This document shows, in pieces, positions 44,561 through 57,315 of a stretch of 64,000 nt of DNA. Each line of letters opens with the position of its first letter. The stretch's first letter is position 1. A program made the translations under genes and the position numbers. The DNA comes from Spinacia oleracea (taxonomy: Eukaryota > Streptophyta > Magnoliopsida > Caryophyllales > Amaranthaceae). The DNA is taken from the NCBI RefSeq assembly GCF_020520425.1, contig NC_079492.1:112503157-112567156 (forward strand), written 5' to 3'. The notes beneath the pieces were generated by a model that ran no database searches, had not been told where the DNA came from, and worked only from the letters and a program-made list of their open reading frames with translations.

Positions 44561-45629
44561 AAAATTGTGGGTTTTCCTTGATACTTTATCTAGGAAACGT
44601 GAAAGGTGATAGGAAAATCACAAGAGCTGTTATCATCATGACTAACCAGCAGGTTGTTTTGGCAATCTGTTCCTCATCGTGACTGCTTTGCTACTTCTCT
44701 TTCTGATTCTCAGTATGTTGCATAATGGATCATTATTTCGAGCATGAGTCAACTGAGAAGAAAAACCAGAAATGTCAGACGTACTCCCATCTAACCTAGG
44801 GAACAAGTGTTCGCCATTATATTACTGTTTCAGGTGTGTATGTAGATCCTAATGCAGACTTGCAGTGTGTTTCTGTGTTCATGATAATCAACTTTTATGG
44901 TGATCTACCTTCTTATATACTTCCCTGATCGAGGACTTTCCATAATCTTTTATTATTATCATGTGATTGTGTCTGATGGACAATAATTATTACCTTGTAG
45001 CTTCTCTCGGGTGGTATTTGAGCCTCTTTATCTTAAGTCTTAACTAAACGGTGGATGAGAACCTCTGTGGTGTTTTTACTGAGGAAAGCAGCAACTGTTA
45101 ATCCCTTTCTTTTATATACTGCAAATGGAATGTCTTTATCTTTGCTGATCATGTATTTGTTTATTAATTAGGCTATTAGGCTGTTTTTGTTATATCTGTA
45201 GGGCTTTTCCTGCGGTAACTTCGTTTATACTGTCTGTCTTGAACATCAGGTGTTTAATTCCAAGATGTGCACACTTTGCAATTAGCACCTTATCCATATG
45301 GACTAGCATCATGCAGTTTCAAACTTGATTTCTGATCTTGTGAACTACAAGTCTACAATCCTCATTGGCAGAATGAGCTGAGAGTGCTGCAGAATCATCT
45401 TGCATCTTGTTACTCTATAGCTATATCCACAAACCAATTTCTGATCTTGTAATCGAATCACATTGGACTTTGCTACTGGATTGTGACTATAACGGACTTT
45501 TGCTTAACTGTAACGACGTAGTTCTATTTATATTCATAGTGGACTACCAGCAAAAGCTTTCATTGTGTTTCTTTCATTTTACCTGTAATGTTTATAGTAG
45601 GCCGTGTTGAACCACTAAAGGTATTTTTT

Positions 45630-45814
45630 TACGGATGCTATCCCCCATTCCCCCATTGTTATAGAGAGGCTAATAGAGTTGTGGACCGACTAGTTAACGA
45701 TGGGGTTTGGTCCTGAGTCCTGAAGCCCTGGCGGGTTTTTGAGGCGTTTTGTTGGAGAACTTGAGTGAAGTGACTTTGGCTCCAATGAAAACGTTCATTT
45801 CAAGAAAAAAAAAA
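45630..45814 (+). mobile_element. 5'-truncated LINE 3' end with poly-A tail
   Basis: The frame at 45657 reads CYREANRVVDRLVNDGVWS then stop. REAN..VD.L is the C-terminal signature of the RNase H domain in plant L1 LINEs (compare Y-stop-EANQAADF in the 47362 element). A 3' UTR and an A run (45803-45814) follow. Truncation at the 5' side is usual for LINE copies. Confidence 0.75.
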
Positions 45815-46384
45815 CTACTTTAATTTGTATAAGAAACTATATGACTTTTTTTTCCTTTTTTTAATATGACCTTAATTTGTTTATAAAAGTACAATATTCA
45901 TTTAGAAGAAAATCACGTACACGTTTTATTTGCAAAATAGGAATAATGAAAGAACGTACTTAATCTAAAATAAAAAAGTTCAAATCACGCACCCTAGTTT
46001 TAGGATTTTCATATTTGGAAATAAGTTTGCAACTTAATGTGAAACGCAAGCTCCAAATTTTCTTTAATTTTGGACAAAGGTGGATCAATTAACATGATCA
46101 CAAAGTATCCGGCCGCTGGTTTACTATTTTATTATAAAAAATAAGAAAGAGAGATTTTTTTGGTATGAGAAGATGAGCAAATTCCGTTAAATGGAATTAA
46201 AAGGCATTGATACTTGATAGTGAAGTCAATGAGAAGAGCAGGTACTGAGAAAGTGAGAAGCGTGGAAGGGCAGAAAGCCAGAAACCACATGACATCATGA
46301 TTCATCAATTGATTGACGTACCACGTTAGAGTTTAGAGTTTATCTGCTCTCCCACTATTTCATTAGTGGTGCAATTTCAATAAT
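45815..46384. other. Intergenic, no gene recognised
   Basis: AT-rich sequence. 'tttaatatgacctt' repeats and a T-rich patch are the only features. No termini or coding sequence can be supported. Confidence 0.45.
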
Positions 46385-46722
46385 CGGCCGTATTTTTATC
46401 AAGTGGTGAACTTTTTATTAATGTGAAAAATTTCCTTTTTATTTTAAACTTTCTACTTATTTTTAAAAAAGATATAATTTGATCGATACATAGTTTTAGG
46501 AGAGTGCGTTGAATTTATTAAAATAAGATGAAAGTGGGGTAGTTGATGAATTATTTATTATAGTTAAAAGATGATGTAAATAAGTGTGGGGATCACAAGA
46601 AAAAGAGAAATATTAATATAATGGGAAGTGGGGACAAAAACATGTCAAAAAAGGAAAGTGTATCTCTTTTTAAAATACGGTCGTTTACGAAAAGTGTATA
46701 TCTTTTTAAAATATGGAGAGAT
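46385..46722. mobile_element. MITE of the ATACACTTTC family, reversed
   Basis: The right arm 'gaaagtgtatctctttttaa' / 'aaatacgg' / 'aaagtgtatatc' ends in 'atatggagag'. The interior 'gggaagtggggacaaaaaca' and 'tgtcaaaaaaggaaag' is the inverse of 6948-7256. The left end near 'cggccgtatttttatc' is approximate. Confidence 0.68.
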
Positions 46723-46787
46723 TAATTTACTTCTTTTCTCATGGATCCTACTATTCATATCTTTTACTCCCATTAGTCAAGTATCTA

Positions 46788-47153
46788 TCTCTATTCTATA
46801 AGGAAACATCTGAGGTCAATTGTAATTGCAATTTTGGTGTCCCCCTATGGAATAGACTTAAATACCCTTTACTGTTTTATTATTTAATTCAACTATAAAT
46901 ATAATTATTCATTGCATGCAGTAGCAAATCAGTAAACACATAAAATAAACGCTAACAATAAACTAGATAACTAACAGTCAGAGAATATTTGATTGATAAT
47001 AAACTAATTTTGATTGAGATTCTTTTAATCAGGAAAGAAGTGGAAATTAGGGAAAGCCACCTATAACCTTACATTACTGACAATCAAACTATTAAAAAAA
47101 CAAAATCATATACAAATTTATTACAAGTGACAAAATTATTATAAAGTAACTAG
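46788..47153 (+). mobile_element. Non-autonomous Helitron
   Basis: The 5' end TCTCTATTCTATAAGG follows A (46787). The first 120 bp include 'ttttggtgtccccc', found in the other Helitron 5' ends here. The interior (46900-47140) is nearly the inverse of 60012-60240. CTAG at 47150-47153 followed by T could be its 3' end, but no hairpin precedes it; the same CTAG may belong to the reversed element beginning there. Confidence 0.6.
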
Positions 47154-47346
47154 TCTTATATGCACGTGATGCGTGCGAAAATAAATTAAAATGTCAATTG
47201 TGTTATAACATCTAATAACCTTAAATAACAAGGTGATCGAGAAAATATTGTTCACAAAGTTTCTCTAAAAAAAATTCCCACCATTGATCTCTCTCTAGAA
47301 AACTTTAAAATTTTGCAAGAATGTAGTACTAAAGTTAAGAAAATAA
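47150..47346 (-). mobile_element. Helitron 3' terminal segment
   Basis: Plus-strand 'ctagtcttatatgcacgtga' then 'tgcgtgcg' is the inverse of a Helitron 3' hairpin plus CTAG. The next 100 bp ('aacatctaataacctta') are the inverse of 57090-57174. The element's 5' end is not identified; the L1 insertion lies directly to the right. Confidence 0.6.
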
Positions 47347-47395
47347 TTAAACATTTCTATTTCTTTTTTTTTTGTTAAGGAAAAAAAACAGGTTA

Positions 47396-50300
47396 ACCCC
47401 TTTGATAGGACAAACCTAACTCATCCTTTCGGACGATGAGGGAGAGGGAAAGATCACAAGACGAAAACCATAACGACATAGTAGGACAAAAGCTTCTTTT
47501 TGCCGCAAAGAAATCCGCCGCTTGATTTGCTTCCTAGTAACAATGAATGATCGAAAATGAATTCAAATTCGATAAATCCCAACTAGCATCTTCAATGAGC
47601 CCACTAATCTCCCATGGGACCTTCCAAATCCGGTTCATCGAGTTTATCACCACCAAGTTATCCCCTTCAATAATAAGATTTTTGCACCCCATCGCCACCG
47701 CACTTTTGATTCCTTCTCGGAGTGCCGTAGCTTCAGCAAAAAGGATGGAGTCCTCCGGGTGAAGAGCTTTGGCTCCCGCCACTAATAACGCTCCTTCATC
47801 ATTGCGAATAACAAACCCCAAACTTGTGGAGAAAATTCCTCTTTTGGCGCCATCGAAATTTAATTTGAAGCAACCTGAGGTCGAATCCAAGACACTTGTT
47901 TTTTGCTTGAACCACACTTTTCTTAGAAAGGGAGGAAGGAGATGTTTGATCTTCAATGCTGGACCACGTCTTTATGTGGTTAATGATTAGAAAACTAATT
48001 TCCGTGACTGGAATTGTTTCATTTTTAAACACTATGGCATTTCTAGTATACAAAACATACCACCAAACGGTAGCTAATTTTGCTATAGAATCCCACCCTA
48101 GGGAGTCCTTAATGTGAATTAAGTTATCAAGCAAAGAGACATTGGGATCAAGGGAAGGGAGACACCAACCATGTGAATGGTTGAGATGGCTGAGAATATC
48201 CTCTCCAAATGAAAGGAACATTTAGTTCACTAGTTTCCGTATGCTTGGAGCAAAATTGGCATTCTAGAGGAACCGAAATTTGGCTTCTAAAAAGTCTTTC
48301 TTTTGATGGGAGAGCATCACTACAAATCTTCCAAATGAAATTTTTAATTTTGGGGGTTACATTTAGTTTTCAAATCCACTCGAAGGGAACTCTATTTTCC
48401 TTTCCTAGAGAGAGACCTTGCACTAAGCAAACAACCGTTTTAGTTGAAAAGTCGTTACTTGGGTCAAGGCCCCAAAACATTTTATCTTCGATATCATTCC
48501 TAGGAATAGGGATTGCCATTATTCTAGTCATTATAGTAGGGGAAATCACTCGTCTTAAATTATGTGCATCCCATTGCTTGTCTATGGAATCTGAAACTTT
48601 TTGTTTTTCGTGGGTTTGATGATTAGTAGAGAAATTTCTAATGGGGGATGGAAAATCCCAATTATCTTCCCATAAGTCAATATTCGTTCCTTTCCCTACT
48701 TTCCACCGAATTCCTTTTTTAAGGATGTGTCTCAACTTCATTAGATTACACCATTGCCAAGAAATACTTGAAGATGGGATATAATCTAACAACGAAACAC
48801 TTTAAAGATATTTCTTTTTAACAAGTTGTACTCAGAGATTTTCGAGGGAAAATAATCCTCCATCGGAGCTTTAGTTGCATGGCTTTATTGTACCGCCTTC
48901 CTAAAACCTAAGCCTCCCAAGCTTTTTGGTTTACAAATCCAATCCCAATTGACCAAATTTGGAGATTTCGAAGTTGAGTTCTTATTCCAAAAAGATTGTC
49001 TATATATTTTTTTCTAACTTGATGTTTATGTAATGTGGGAGAGTGAAACTTTGCACTTGATAGTTAGCTTTAGACACGACATTTGACTGGATTAGGATTG
49101 ACCTTCCAGCTTGGGAAAGGGAATTAACTTTCCACTTGGTTAGTTGATTTTGAGTGGATGTGAGAATGCTAGAAAACGTTTCATGTGTCACTCTACTATC
49201 AATTATTGGGCATCCAAGATAGTTACCGAGGGAGCTTGAATTTTCCATTTCGAGAATTGTCTTAAACTCCTCTATGTCATTTTAGGGGACATTCTTAGTG
49301 CACTGGAATGCAGATTTATTATAGTTGACTAGTTGGCCTGACATTTGGCAATATTTATTTAGAACAATTTTTATAATTTGACAACTTTGAGTAGAGGCTT
49401 TAGCAAATATCATTGTGTCGTATGCAAAGTGAGAAAGGAAATTTTCATGCGTGAATGGCCTGAAGTAATCACAATTAGCTTTTGACCAGTAAAGCAATGA
49501 GAGTTGATTTGTCTAGCTAAGAGTTCTGCACACATAATAAAAATATATGGATATAAGGGGTCTCCTTGTCTTATCCCTTGAGAAGGGTAGAACTGGTCAG
49601 TTGGAGTACTATTGACAAGGATTGAGAAGGAAACTGAGGAAATACATTCTTTTAACCAACTTATCCATTTCTCATGAAAATCTAATTTCGCAAGAGTTTC
49701 AAGGATATAGCTTCATTCTAGTCTATCATGTGCTTTCTCCATATCTAACTTAATTATGATCCATCCTCCTTTGCCTGTTTTATTTTTGAAAGAGTGAAAA
49801 ACTTTGTGTGCTAGCAAAATCTTACCTTGGATTAGTTTTTCTGGTGTGAAGGATCCTTGGAGAGGGTGGATGAGTTTCCCTAACACAACTTTAAGCCTGT
49901 TCAGTAAAACTTTTGCGATAATTTTGTAGATCGTATAGCAAAGGCTAATAGGCCGGAAATGATTAGCTGCCTCCCGATTATCAATTTTTGGAATTAGAGA
50001 AATAAAAGTGTGATTAATTCCCTTTAATCATTTTCCAGAATAAAAAAAAATCCTTAACCTCCTTTAACACCGAGTTACCTACTATTGGCCAATATTTTTG
50101 GAAGAAGAAGGGTGGGTACCCATCCGGGCCCGGAGCTTTATCTGGGTCTAATTGAAAAACTGCCTCTTTGATTTTTTGATCTGATGCAGGCTTTATTAGA
50201 TCATTGTTATCTTGCTGCGTAATTAGAGAATCTAACAAGATGAAGTCCACCTGCTTACTAAAGTGGCAGTTAGGGTCTTTAGTGAACCTCGTTGCAAACT

Positions 50301-51535
50301 CGTTTTTTATCATTTCACTAATGCTTGAAAGATTATCAATAATGACACCATCTTTATCTACAAATTTTTTGATATTAGCTTTATATTTTTTGATTGTGGC
50401 ATGAACTTGGAAGTATTTATTGTTTTGGTCTCCTAACTCAACTTTATTAATTGGCTTTTGCTTTCTGCTTCCAGTACGAGTTTGAGAAATTAAAAAGGCT
50501 CGCCCTTTTCTTTAAAAGAATATCCTGACTGCAAATTAGTCTAATGTTGTCAGGCTCTTGAGCTAGACTTTGTTGTATTTTTTCTAGTTTGGATTCCACT
50601 TCTCTTTGTTGTCTAAATAGGTTTCCAAATTTGGTGGAGTTCCACTTTTTAGCTTCTTTTTTTAACAACTTAAATTTATGGGTTAGGCAATACATGTTAG
50701 AGCTAGTAAACTTTGAGGCCTATGTATTTCTTACCAAATTAATGAAGTCTTTATGAGATGCCCACATTTTTTCAAATCTAAATGGAGGGGTTTTAGTATT
50801 ATTTGTGTTGTCAATGGAGACTGAAATCGGACAATGGTCTGAAGAGGAGAAAATATGATGTATGATTTTGCATTGCTAAATTTGGTTAACCGTTCTATAT
50901 TTTCCATACCACGATCTAATATTTCAAGAATATTATCCGTGCTCGACTTCTTTTTTCTCCAGGTGAAACGAGAACCTACATAACAAATTTCTAAGCAATT
51001 TACTTTCAGCTTTATGTAATTGATTTTGTTGAATCTTGACTGATTTGCAATCCGTCCTCCTGTTTTATCATCTTTGTTACTAATTTCATTAAAGTCCCCT
51101 AAAAGTAAAAAGGAAAGGTTAATTGAATTTACATACTTAGAGAGTTCATCCGAAAATTGATCTTTATCCTCTGATCTTGCTGGTGCATATATAAAAATAA
51201 GGCAATATGTGAAATTGCAGTTACTTAGATACATACTACATGATACAAATCTTGCTGACTTGTGCAAAATGGATAAAGTGAAAGGATTAAATCTCGAATC
51301 CTTCGACATTATCCGTAGCCCACCGGAAAATCCTAATGTTGGGATAAATTCAAAGCTAGAGAAACCACGATTAGCAACATCATTTACTGGTGGAGCTGAG
51401 GGACTTGAAATTTTGTCTCACAAAGGGCCATTACTGAAATAAAGTTTGATAAGCAAAAGTATTTAATTTCGGCTAACACATTTTTCCTTCTAATTCCTCT
51501 AACATTCAAAATCCAATACTAATTTAATAACAGAT
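47396..51535 (-). pseudogene. L1 ORF2 (EN-RT-zf-RNase H), broken
   Basis: The endonuclease region (51535-50720) shows CETK, FSGGL, YAPARSEDK, LLGDFNEIS and RFTWRKK. The reverse transcriptase (50313-49280) shows DKAPGPDGYPPFFFQKYW, HFRPISLC, LDMEKAHDR, GIRQGDPLYP and, at the catalytic site, FAYDT in place of FADDT, so one aspartate is lost. The GNYLGCPI block follows at about 49230, then the zf-RVT region (48792-48000), then RNase H (47956-47396) with NFDGA, AEATALREG and IEGDN acidic residues kept. The last block reads HCY-stop-EANQAADF, a stop replacing the usual Arg. The protein would nick target DNA and prime cDNA synthesis on the nick; this copy cannot. Confidence 0.9.
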
Positions 51536-51539
51536 AAAG

Positions 51540-52847
51540 CTTGAGATAAATTGGCTTGTTGCATCCGTTCTTGATGAAATATACCATTTTTACTAACAAG
51601 TGCCATCTTAAGGCAAATTACAATTGTATGACAACTATTATACAAAACTGAGAAAAAATAGCTTTCAATCCAATAGCTTCTAGGCCTAGATTAAAGTTTT
51701 TTTTCAAATTGCAACAACCCCCAATAGCCCCCGCAGCCTAGATTGGGGTTTTAGAGGAAACAATTATTTGAAGGGAGCTTATACCAAACAGTTGACAATC
51801 CAAGCTTACAAAGATGCAAGGTCTAGATAAAGTACGTATAATAAATAAATTCAAAACTCCATTTACTCCATTTATACCAAATAGGCTAAAGCAAGCATTA
51901 CTCTCAACAATTGCGTCTAAAATAATTTTACAACCCGAACAATAAATCAATATTACAGCAACAGGCCTAAAGGTGCTAATACTAATAGAGTGTGCTCCAA
52001 GAAGATTTCTAGGTAAGACAAATGAACTTGATAAAGTATTGAAAATAAAACAAAGCCATAATTTATAAATACCATAAGGAAATCCAGTCCAAAGTGATGA
52101 GGAGACTATGCACAAAGGGCTAAATAGACTACGAATATGAACTATATACAGAGAATTTGATTGAGAATAAATATCGATTTCTATAGGAAGATAGCTAAAT
52201 AGATAAAAGGAAACGAGAAACACCTGATTGTTGAACAGAAAGAGTGTACATATGATGAAACAACCGCGTACTTCGTCGCAGCAACGAATGTAGTAAAATG
52301 GTCTCTCTCTTCATTTGTGAAAACCCTGGATCTGAAAGACGACCACCCAACAATTGGCATATTGAAGTCGACATCTTCTTTGGAGCAAGAATTGTCATAG
52401 TATAAGATCCGACCACACCGATCTACACTAGTGTGAGAATTGAGAAATTTGTATATCAAAAGACACCATCTCAACCACTCAAACAGAAGAAGCTCATCCC
52501 AATTGACGGTAAATGGAAGAATACTTGAGAATGTTTCTGAAAATAAAGAGTGAAATTTGTGGCTTTTAGGAATTAATTACCCTTTTCCAATTGAAATTGG
52601 GGTTAAAGGTTTGAGAATAAATTTCAGACCTTGGGTGATAAATTCTACAATTGTTACTGGTTTTAGATGAGTAATCTTGAGATCAGACATAGATTAATAG
52701 ACAAATTCCATAAAAAGGTAGAAAGATTGGAACTTTTGGCTAGGGTTTCTCGATTTTTCTTGGTTTCTCTGGTTTCTTTTCTCCTTCTCTCACTAACTTT
52801 CTCTCTCATCTTTCTCCGGTTTTAAGAAAACCTGTAATAACTACTCC
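51540..52847 (-). other. L1 5' region: leader and possible ORF1 remnant
   Basis: No long open frame. A minus-strand piece ending MALVSKNGIFHQ..QALSVIKLVL (about 51607-51545) runs into the ORF2 start and may be the end of ORF1. A 161-codon frame at 51738-52223 has no RNA-binding or zinc-knuckle motif I can identify. The leader near 52730-52820 is CT-rich in the sense of transcription. Confidence 0.5.
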
Positions 52848-52964
52848 TTAAACATCTCTATTATAAAAGTGACGAGTTGAGAGTATTTCAGTAATCACAC
52901 TTTTGGTGTCCCTTATTTAAAATACTAAAATACCTTCACTCACAATTTAATGTAATGAACAATT

Positions 52965-52966
<2 letters not shown>

Positions 52967-53008
<42 letters not shown>

Positions 53009-55540
53009 AGACTTAGTCCCAAAATTATTTGGGGTCGGCTAACATGAATCGTCGTAGGAGATCATCATTGTCACCAATCAAACCAGAAAGGAGCAGGAAG
53101 TAAAAAAGAAAAAACAAGGAAGAGAAAGTGGAATTAATGAAAGTAAGATAAGAGAAAAATATATATATATTTATTTATATATTTATAGAAGAAATATTGT
53201 AATAGGTAATAAAAAAATAAGTAAAGTTTAAAATAAATGAATAAGTAAAATAAGTACATTTCAAAATACCATGTAAATTTTAAAAAAAAAAGATTTAAAG
53301 AATTTTACAAATAAAATAAAAAATAAGAATAAAAATAAAACAAAAATAGAAATAGAAATAGAAATAGAAAGAAACGGAAACATGGAAGCTGCATAAGTCA
53401 AATGAAGTCATCAATGTATATTCTCTCTCTCCACTCTGTCCTATCCCACGCCATATTTTCCTCAAGCCCAAGAAAGCTCATATCGTGCTCAATCACCTTC
53501 CTCCAAGTTTTCTTAGGTCTTTCCTACCCCTTGCAATTCTATCACTTTGCCACCCTTCTATCCTCCTAACTGGGGCATCACTTGATCTTCTGCTTACATG
53601 TCCAAACCATCTTAAACGATTTTCCATCATCTTAAACTCCATCGGTGCAACTCCTACTTTCTTTCTAATAATCTCATTCCTCAAACGATCCTTTCTTGTA
53701 TGCCCACACATCCAACATAATATGCGCATCTGCGCCACATTCATCTTGTGCACGTGAAAATGTTTCACTGCCCAGCATTTCGTGCCGTATAACTAAGCCG
53801 GTTGAATTGCCGTGCGGTAAAATTTTCCCTTCCATCTTTGGGGCATGCCTGAATCACATAGGAACCCCGTGGCACCTTTTCACTTCAACCAACCTACTTT
53901 GATTCTATGGGCCACATCGCTATCCAATTCTCCATCCTTTTGGATAATAGATCCTAAATAACGGAACATTTCAGAGCGTTGGACAATTTTCCCATCTAAG
54001 GTAATCGCCCCTGTCTTTCTATCTTAGACTCCACTAAACTTACACTCCATATATTCCGTCTTGTTTCTGCTCAACCTAAAACCTCGAGATTCCAAAGTTT
54101 ATCTTCATAACTCCAACTTACTTTTCACTCCTTTTGTTTCATCAATCAACACAATATCATCTGCAAACATCAAGCACCAAGGTATACCATCTTGGATTGA
54201 CCTCGTTAATTCGTCCATGACTATAGCAAAAAGAAACGGGCTAAGTGCGGAACCTTGATGCACTCCAATCGTAATGGGGAATTCTTCAATATTACCAACA
54301 CTAGTTCTCACACTAGTGCTAACTCCCTCATACATGTCCTTGATGATTTCAATATACTTCCTCGGAATTCCTTTCCTACTTAATGCCCACCAAAGAATTT
54401 GCCTTGGTACCTAATAATACGCCTTCTCCAAATCAATGAAAACCATATGTAAATCCTTCTTCTTATCTCGATAATTCTCCATTAGTTGCCTTATAAGATG
54501 AATGGCCTCCATAGTCGATCTCCCAGGCATAAATCCAAACTGGTTCTCCGATATTTTCACAGTTCTCCTCAATCTTTGCTCAATAATCCGCTCCCAAAGT
54601 TTCATAGTATGACTCATTAGTTTGATTCCTCGATAGTTGGCACAATCCTGGACATCACCCTTATTCTTGTACAAGGGGATGATAGTACTTTTCCTCCACT
54701 CTAAGGGCATCCTATTACTTCCCCAAATATTGTTGAAAAGAGTTGTTAACCATACAACCCCTCTCTCTCCCAAGCATCTCCGGACTTCGATAGGTATACC
54801 ATCGGGCCCCACTGCCTTCTTGCGTCCCATCTTTTCAGTGCCATTTCGACTTCACTCTTTTGAATTCTTCGCATAAAGTCTAGGTTAACCATATCCCGAG
54901 GGATATTTGTATCCCCAATATCGCGCCCTTGATCCCCATTGAATAAGTTATCAAATTAGATCCTTCATCTATCCTTGATTTCCTAATCTCCCACCAAAAC
55001 GTTTTGATCAACATCTTTCACACATTTAATCCTCCTAATGTCTCGCGTCTTTCTATCTCTCATACGACCAAGTCTATAGATGTCTTTTTCCCCTTCTTTT
55101 GTATCAAATCTTGCATAAAATCTTGATTCACCTTTGCTCTAGCCTCTTTTACGACCTTCTTTGATTCCCTTTTAGCCTCCTTGTACTTCTCGTAGTTCTC
55201 ATCACTTCTACATTTTCCCAACTCTTTATCATTTGCTCTTTATATGTTGTTGCACAACTTCGTTCCACCAGGATGTGTCCTTATTTGGTGGCATGATTTC
55301 TTTAGATTCCCCTAGGACCTCTTTCGCCACTCCCTTTATGGTGTGCCCCATTCTTGTCCATAATGAGTCTATATCCAAATCCATATTCCCGGCCTAAATA
55401 CATACACTTGCCACATTTTCCACGAATTTTAGTTGTTGCTCCCCTTGAAGTTTCCACCACATGATCCTAGGCTCCACTAGTGGTCTTCTCCTCCTTATAT
55501 AACTTCTACCTCGAAAATCAAGTACCACAAGTCTATGTCC
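52967..55540 (-). mobile_element. 5'-truncated RTE-clade LINE
   Basis: Flanked by acaattaa at 52959-52966 and 55541-55548 (8-bp duplication). On the minus strand it ends in a (GTT)n tail (about 15 units; plus-strand AACAAC..., 52967-53009), the simple-repeat tail typical of RTE elements rather than poly-A. It lacks RNase H. The sequence starts at the end of the endonuclease domain (GHRLVVLDFRG), so most of EN is missing. Confidence 0.92.
53400..55540 (-). pseudogene. RTE reverse transcriptase, broken
   Basis: In order: HRLVVLDFRG, WWKLQGEQQLKF and KDTSWWNEVVQ (linker); then the RT proper, [72 protein letters not shown], GVHQGSALSPFLFA and an intact FADDIVL catalytic box; then FRYLGSIIQKDGE, MRILCWMCGHTRKDRL and NRLRWFGHVSRR, the RTE C-terminus. 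The AYD aspartate of motif A is Y, and a stop follows it at about 54413. Multiple other stops occur. No function remains. Confidence 0.93.
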
Positions 55541-55548
55541 ACAATTAA

Positions 55549-57315
55549 GAATGCAAAATTTAAATTACACATCAATCTGTTCTAATTTCCTATAAGGAAG
55601 CAAAACTCATAAATGACATCAACAAAAAAGTCAAACTAATATTTTTACTCTGTTGTGTAATCTTTAAGAGGGAATCAATCACATTTAAAATTTACAGTTT
55701 CTCAAGTTAAAATTAAAAAAGTCAACAAAATACCCAAATCAAATTTTTCTGTCATTGCAAAATAAAAACATTCATATAATTCCGAAAATCTGTTTTAGTT
55801 GCCAAAATCTTGAAGTGTTAAATACGGAAAATTATAATTATACAACTTATGTTTTCCAAAACAAAGAAGTACTATGAGTTTTAAGAAAAACTAAATCAGA
55901 CTAACAAAAGTACTTCATCCCCAAAAACTCTACCATGTTTTTAATAGCGTTGATCTCGCGCCAATACACGTAAGTATTTTCTTTGCCATTAATACTAATT
56001 ACGTCTTCTAAATCAATACACAAATAATCAAATTAAAAACATAATGATTATGATATTTCATGATTAAAACTGTAAAATTAGAATGACTAACAAAATAAGA
56101 AATTCATAATTATATCGGAGGAAGGTGTAATTAAACCAATTAGTAATTTTATGCACGAAATAGGGGAAATTTAACAAAAAAAAACTAATTAAAAGAACGA
56201 TCGACCATTTAAACAATTAATCTTCAACTTCGATTTTTCCACTCCAATAATTTGTTGTCAATAATTTGTTGTCAATAATTTGTTTTGGTTGTTGAGATGT
56301 AACTCCAAACTTGATTTAGTAATTAGTTTCGTCTTCTAAATTGTACTTAAACACTCGAATCGTTATGCTAGTATTATATAGTTCGTCATTGCATTCAATA
56401 ACCACCGTTGAATAAATTTCTCCAAATAAGACATGTGTTCCATCAACTCATCAAAAAAATGAAGTAACATGCAATATTGTTATTGAGTTTTTTTAACAAA
56501 TAATTGATGTAATATGCAAATTTCGTTATTGAGTTTCTTTGTTAATTGTTATACTTCTATATGCAATACTGTTTAAAATGTAATATTGTATGATATGTGT
56601 GCAATCACATTATGAGTAAGATTACTTCTATTTTATATTGCTCTATTTTAGCATATTATCATACTATATTGTTGATCTCACAATTGTCATAAACAAAGGA
56701 CTAAAGACACTACTATTTTAAGTCCTATCTCTTTTTACCTTGGGTCTACCAGTGAACAACTATACATATTCAAAAGCAAACAAATTTTAAACATATTAAT
56801 TTAGGGTTTTGAATTTCTTTTTATTTTTAAAGTTGAGACGACGTTTGGGTGGCAATTGGCATATATCGGAGATTAGTGGCTATGAGTTGAGGGCGAATAT
56901 GGATTGTCATGATTATATTTAACTTGGAATGGAGTTTATAGAGATTAAAAAAAATATAGACATAATGCTTTCCTAGCTATATTTATTATATAATTAGTGG
57001 CCTCATCTTATACGTGCATAAAAAATACAATCACAATACTTACAACAACGAGATGTTCGTTTAGAGGAACTTTATTAACAAATTTTCTTATTTATAATTT
57101 GAGGTTATTAGATGCAATTACACAATGTGACGTTCCAATTTAATATCGCATACATTGTGTGCATATAAGACAAGGGTAAAATAGTGCTCACTTGATTTTT
57201 GCAATACTATATGAACATGTCCTTAATCCTTATATTGGCAAATGTGGAATCAGTCATATAGTAGAATACTAAAGCAACATATAGCAATAACATTAACTAG
57301 TAAATTGCTTATTAA
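55549..57315. other. Helitron interior and spacer, no gene recognised
   Basis: Resumes Helitron sequence after the RTE insertion. 'aataatttgttgtc' is repeated three times near 56250-56285. No coding sequence can be supported. Confidence 0.45.

Larger units (their letters stand above)
47362..52847 (-). mobile_element. Full-length L1-type LINE with RNase H domain
   Basis: 5486 bp between ttaaacatttctatt (47347-47361) and ttaaacatctctatt (52848-52862), a 15-bp duplication with one mismatch. The minus-strand order is a 5' leader containing 'gagaaaccctagcc' (near 52735), an ORF1-like remnant, then endonuclease, reverse transcriptase, zinc-binding region and RNase H, with an A tail at the 3' end (T run 47364-47373). 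Many stops and frameshifts mean it is inactive. A related 3' end lies at 63178-63290. Confidence 0.92.
52855..57174 (+). mobile_element. Helitron interrupted by an RTE LINE
   Basis: The 5' end TCTCTATTATAAAAG follows A (52854), with 'cttttggtgtccctt' about 45 bp in. The 3' end near 57150-57174 (cgcatacattgtgtgcatat) is a decayed version of the hairpin seen at 59855, with CAAG instead of CTAG. The LINE 52967-55540 lies inside. The rest (55549-57140) is AT-rich without recognised genes. Confidence 0.6.

Noticed and set aside
46970..47160. Treating 46788-47153 and the reversed element at 47150 as one Helitron
   Set aside because: The two ends have opposite polarity and share only the palindromic CTAG. 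A single element would need a hairpin before CTAG in plus orientation, which is missing.
47547..54876. Plus-strand frames over the LINE regions
   Set aside because: They are antisense shadows of the RNase H, RT and endonuclease coding on the minus strand.
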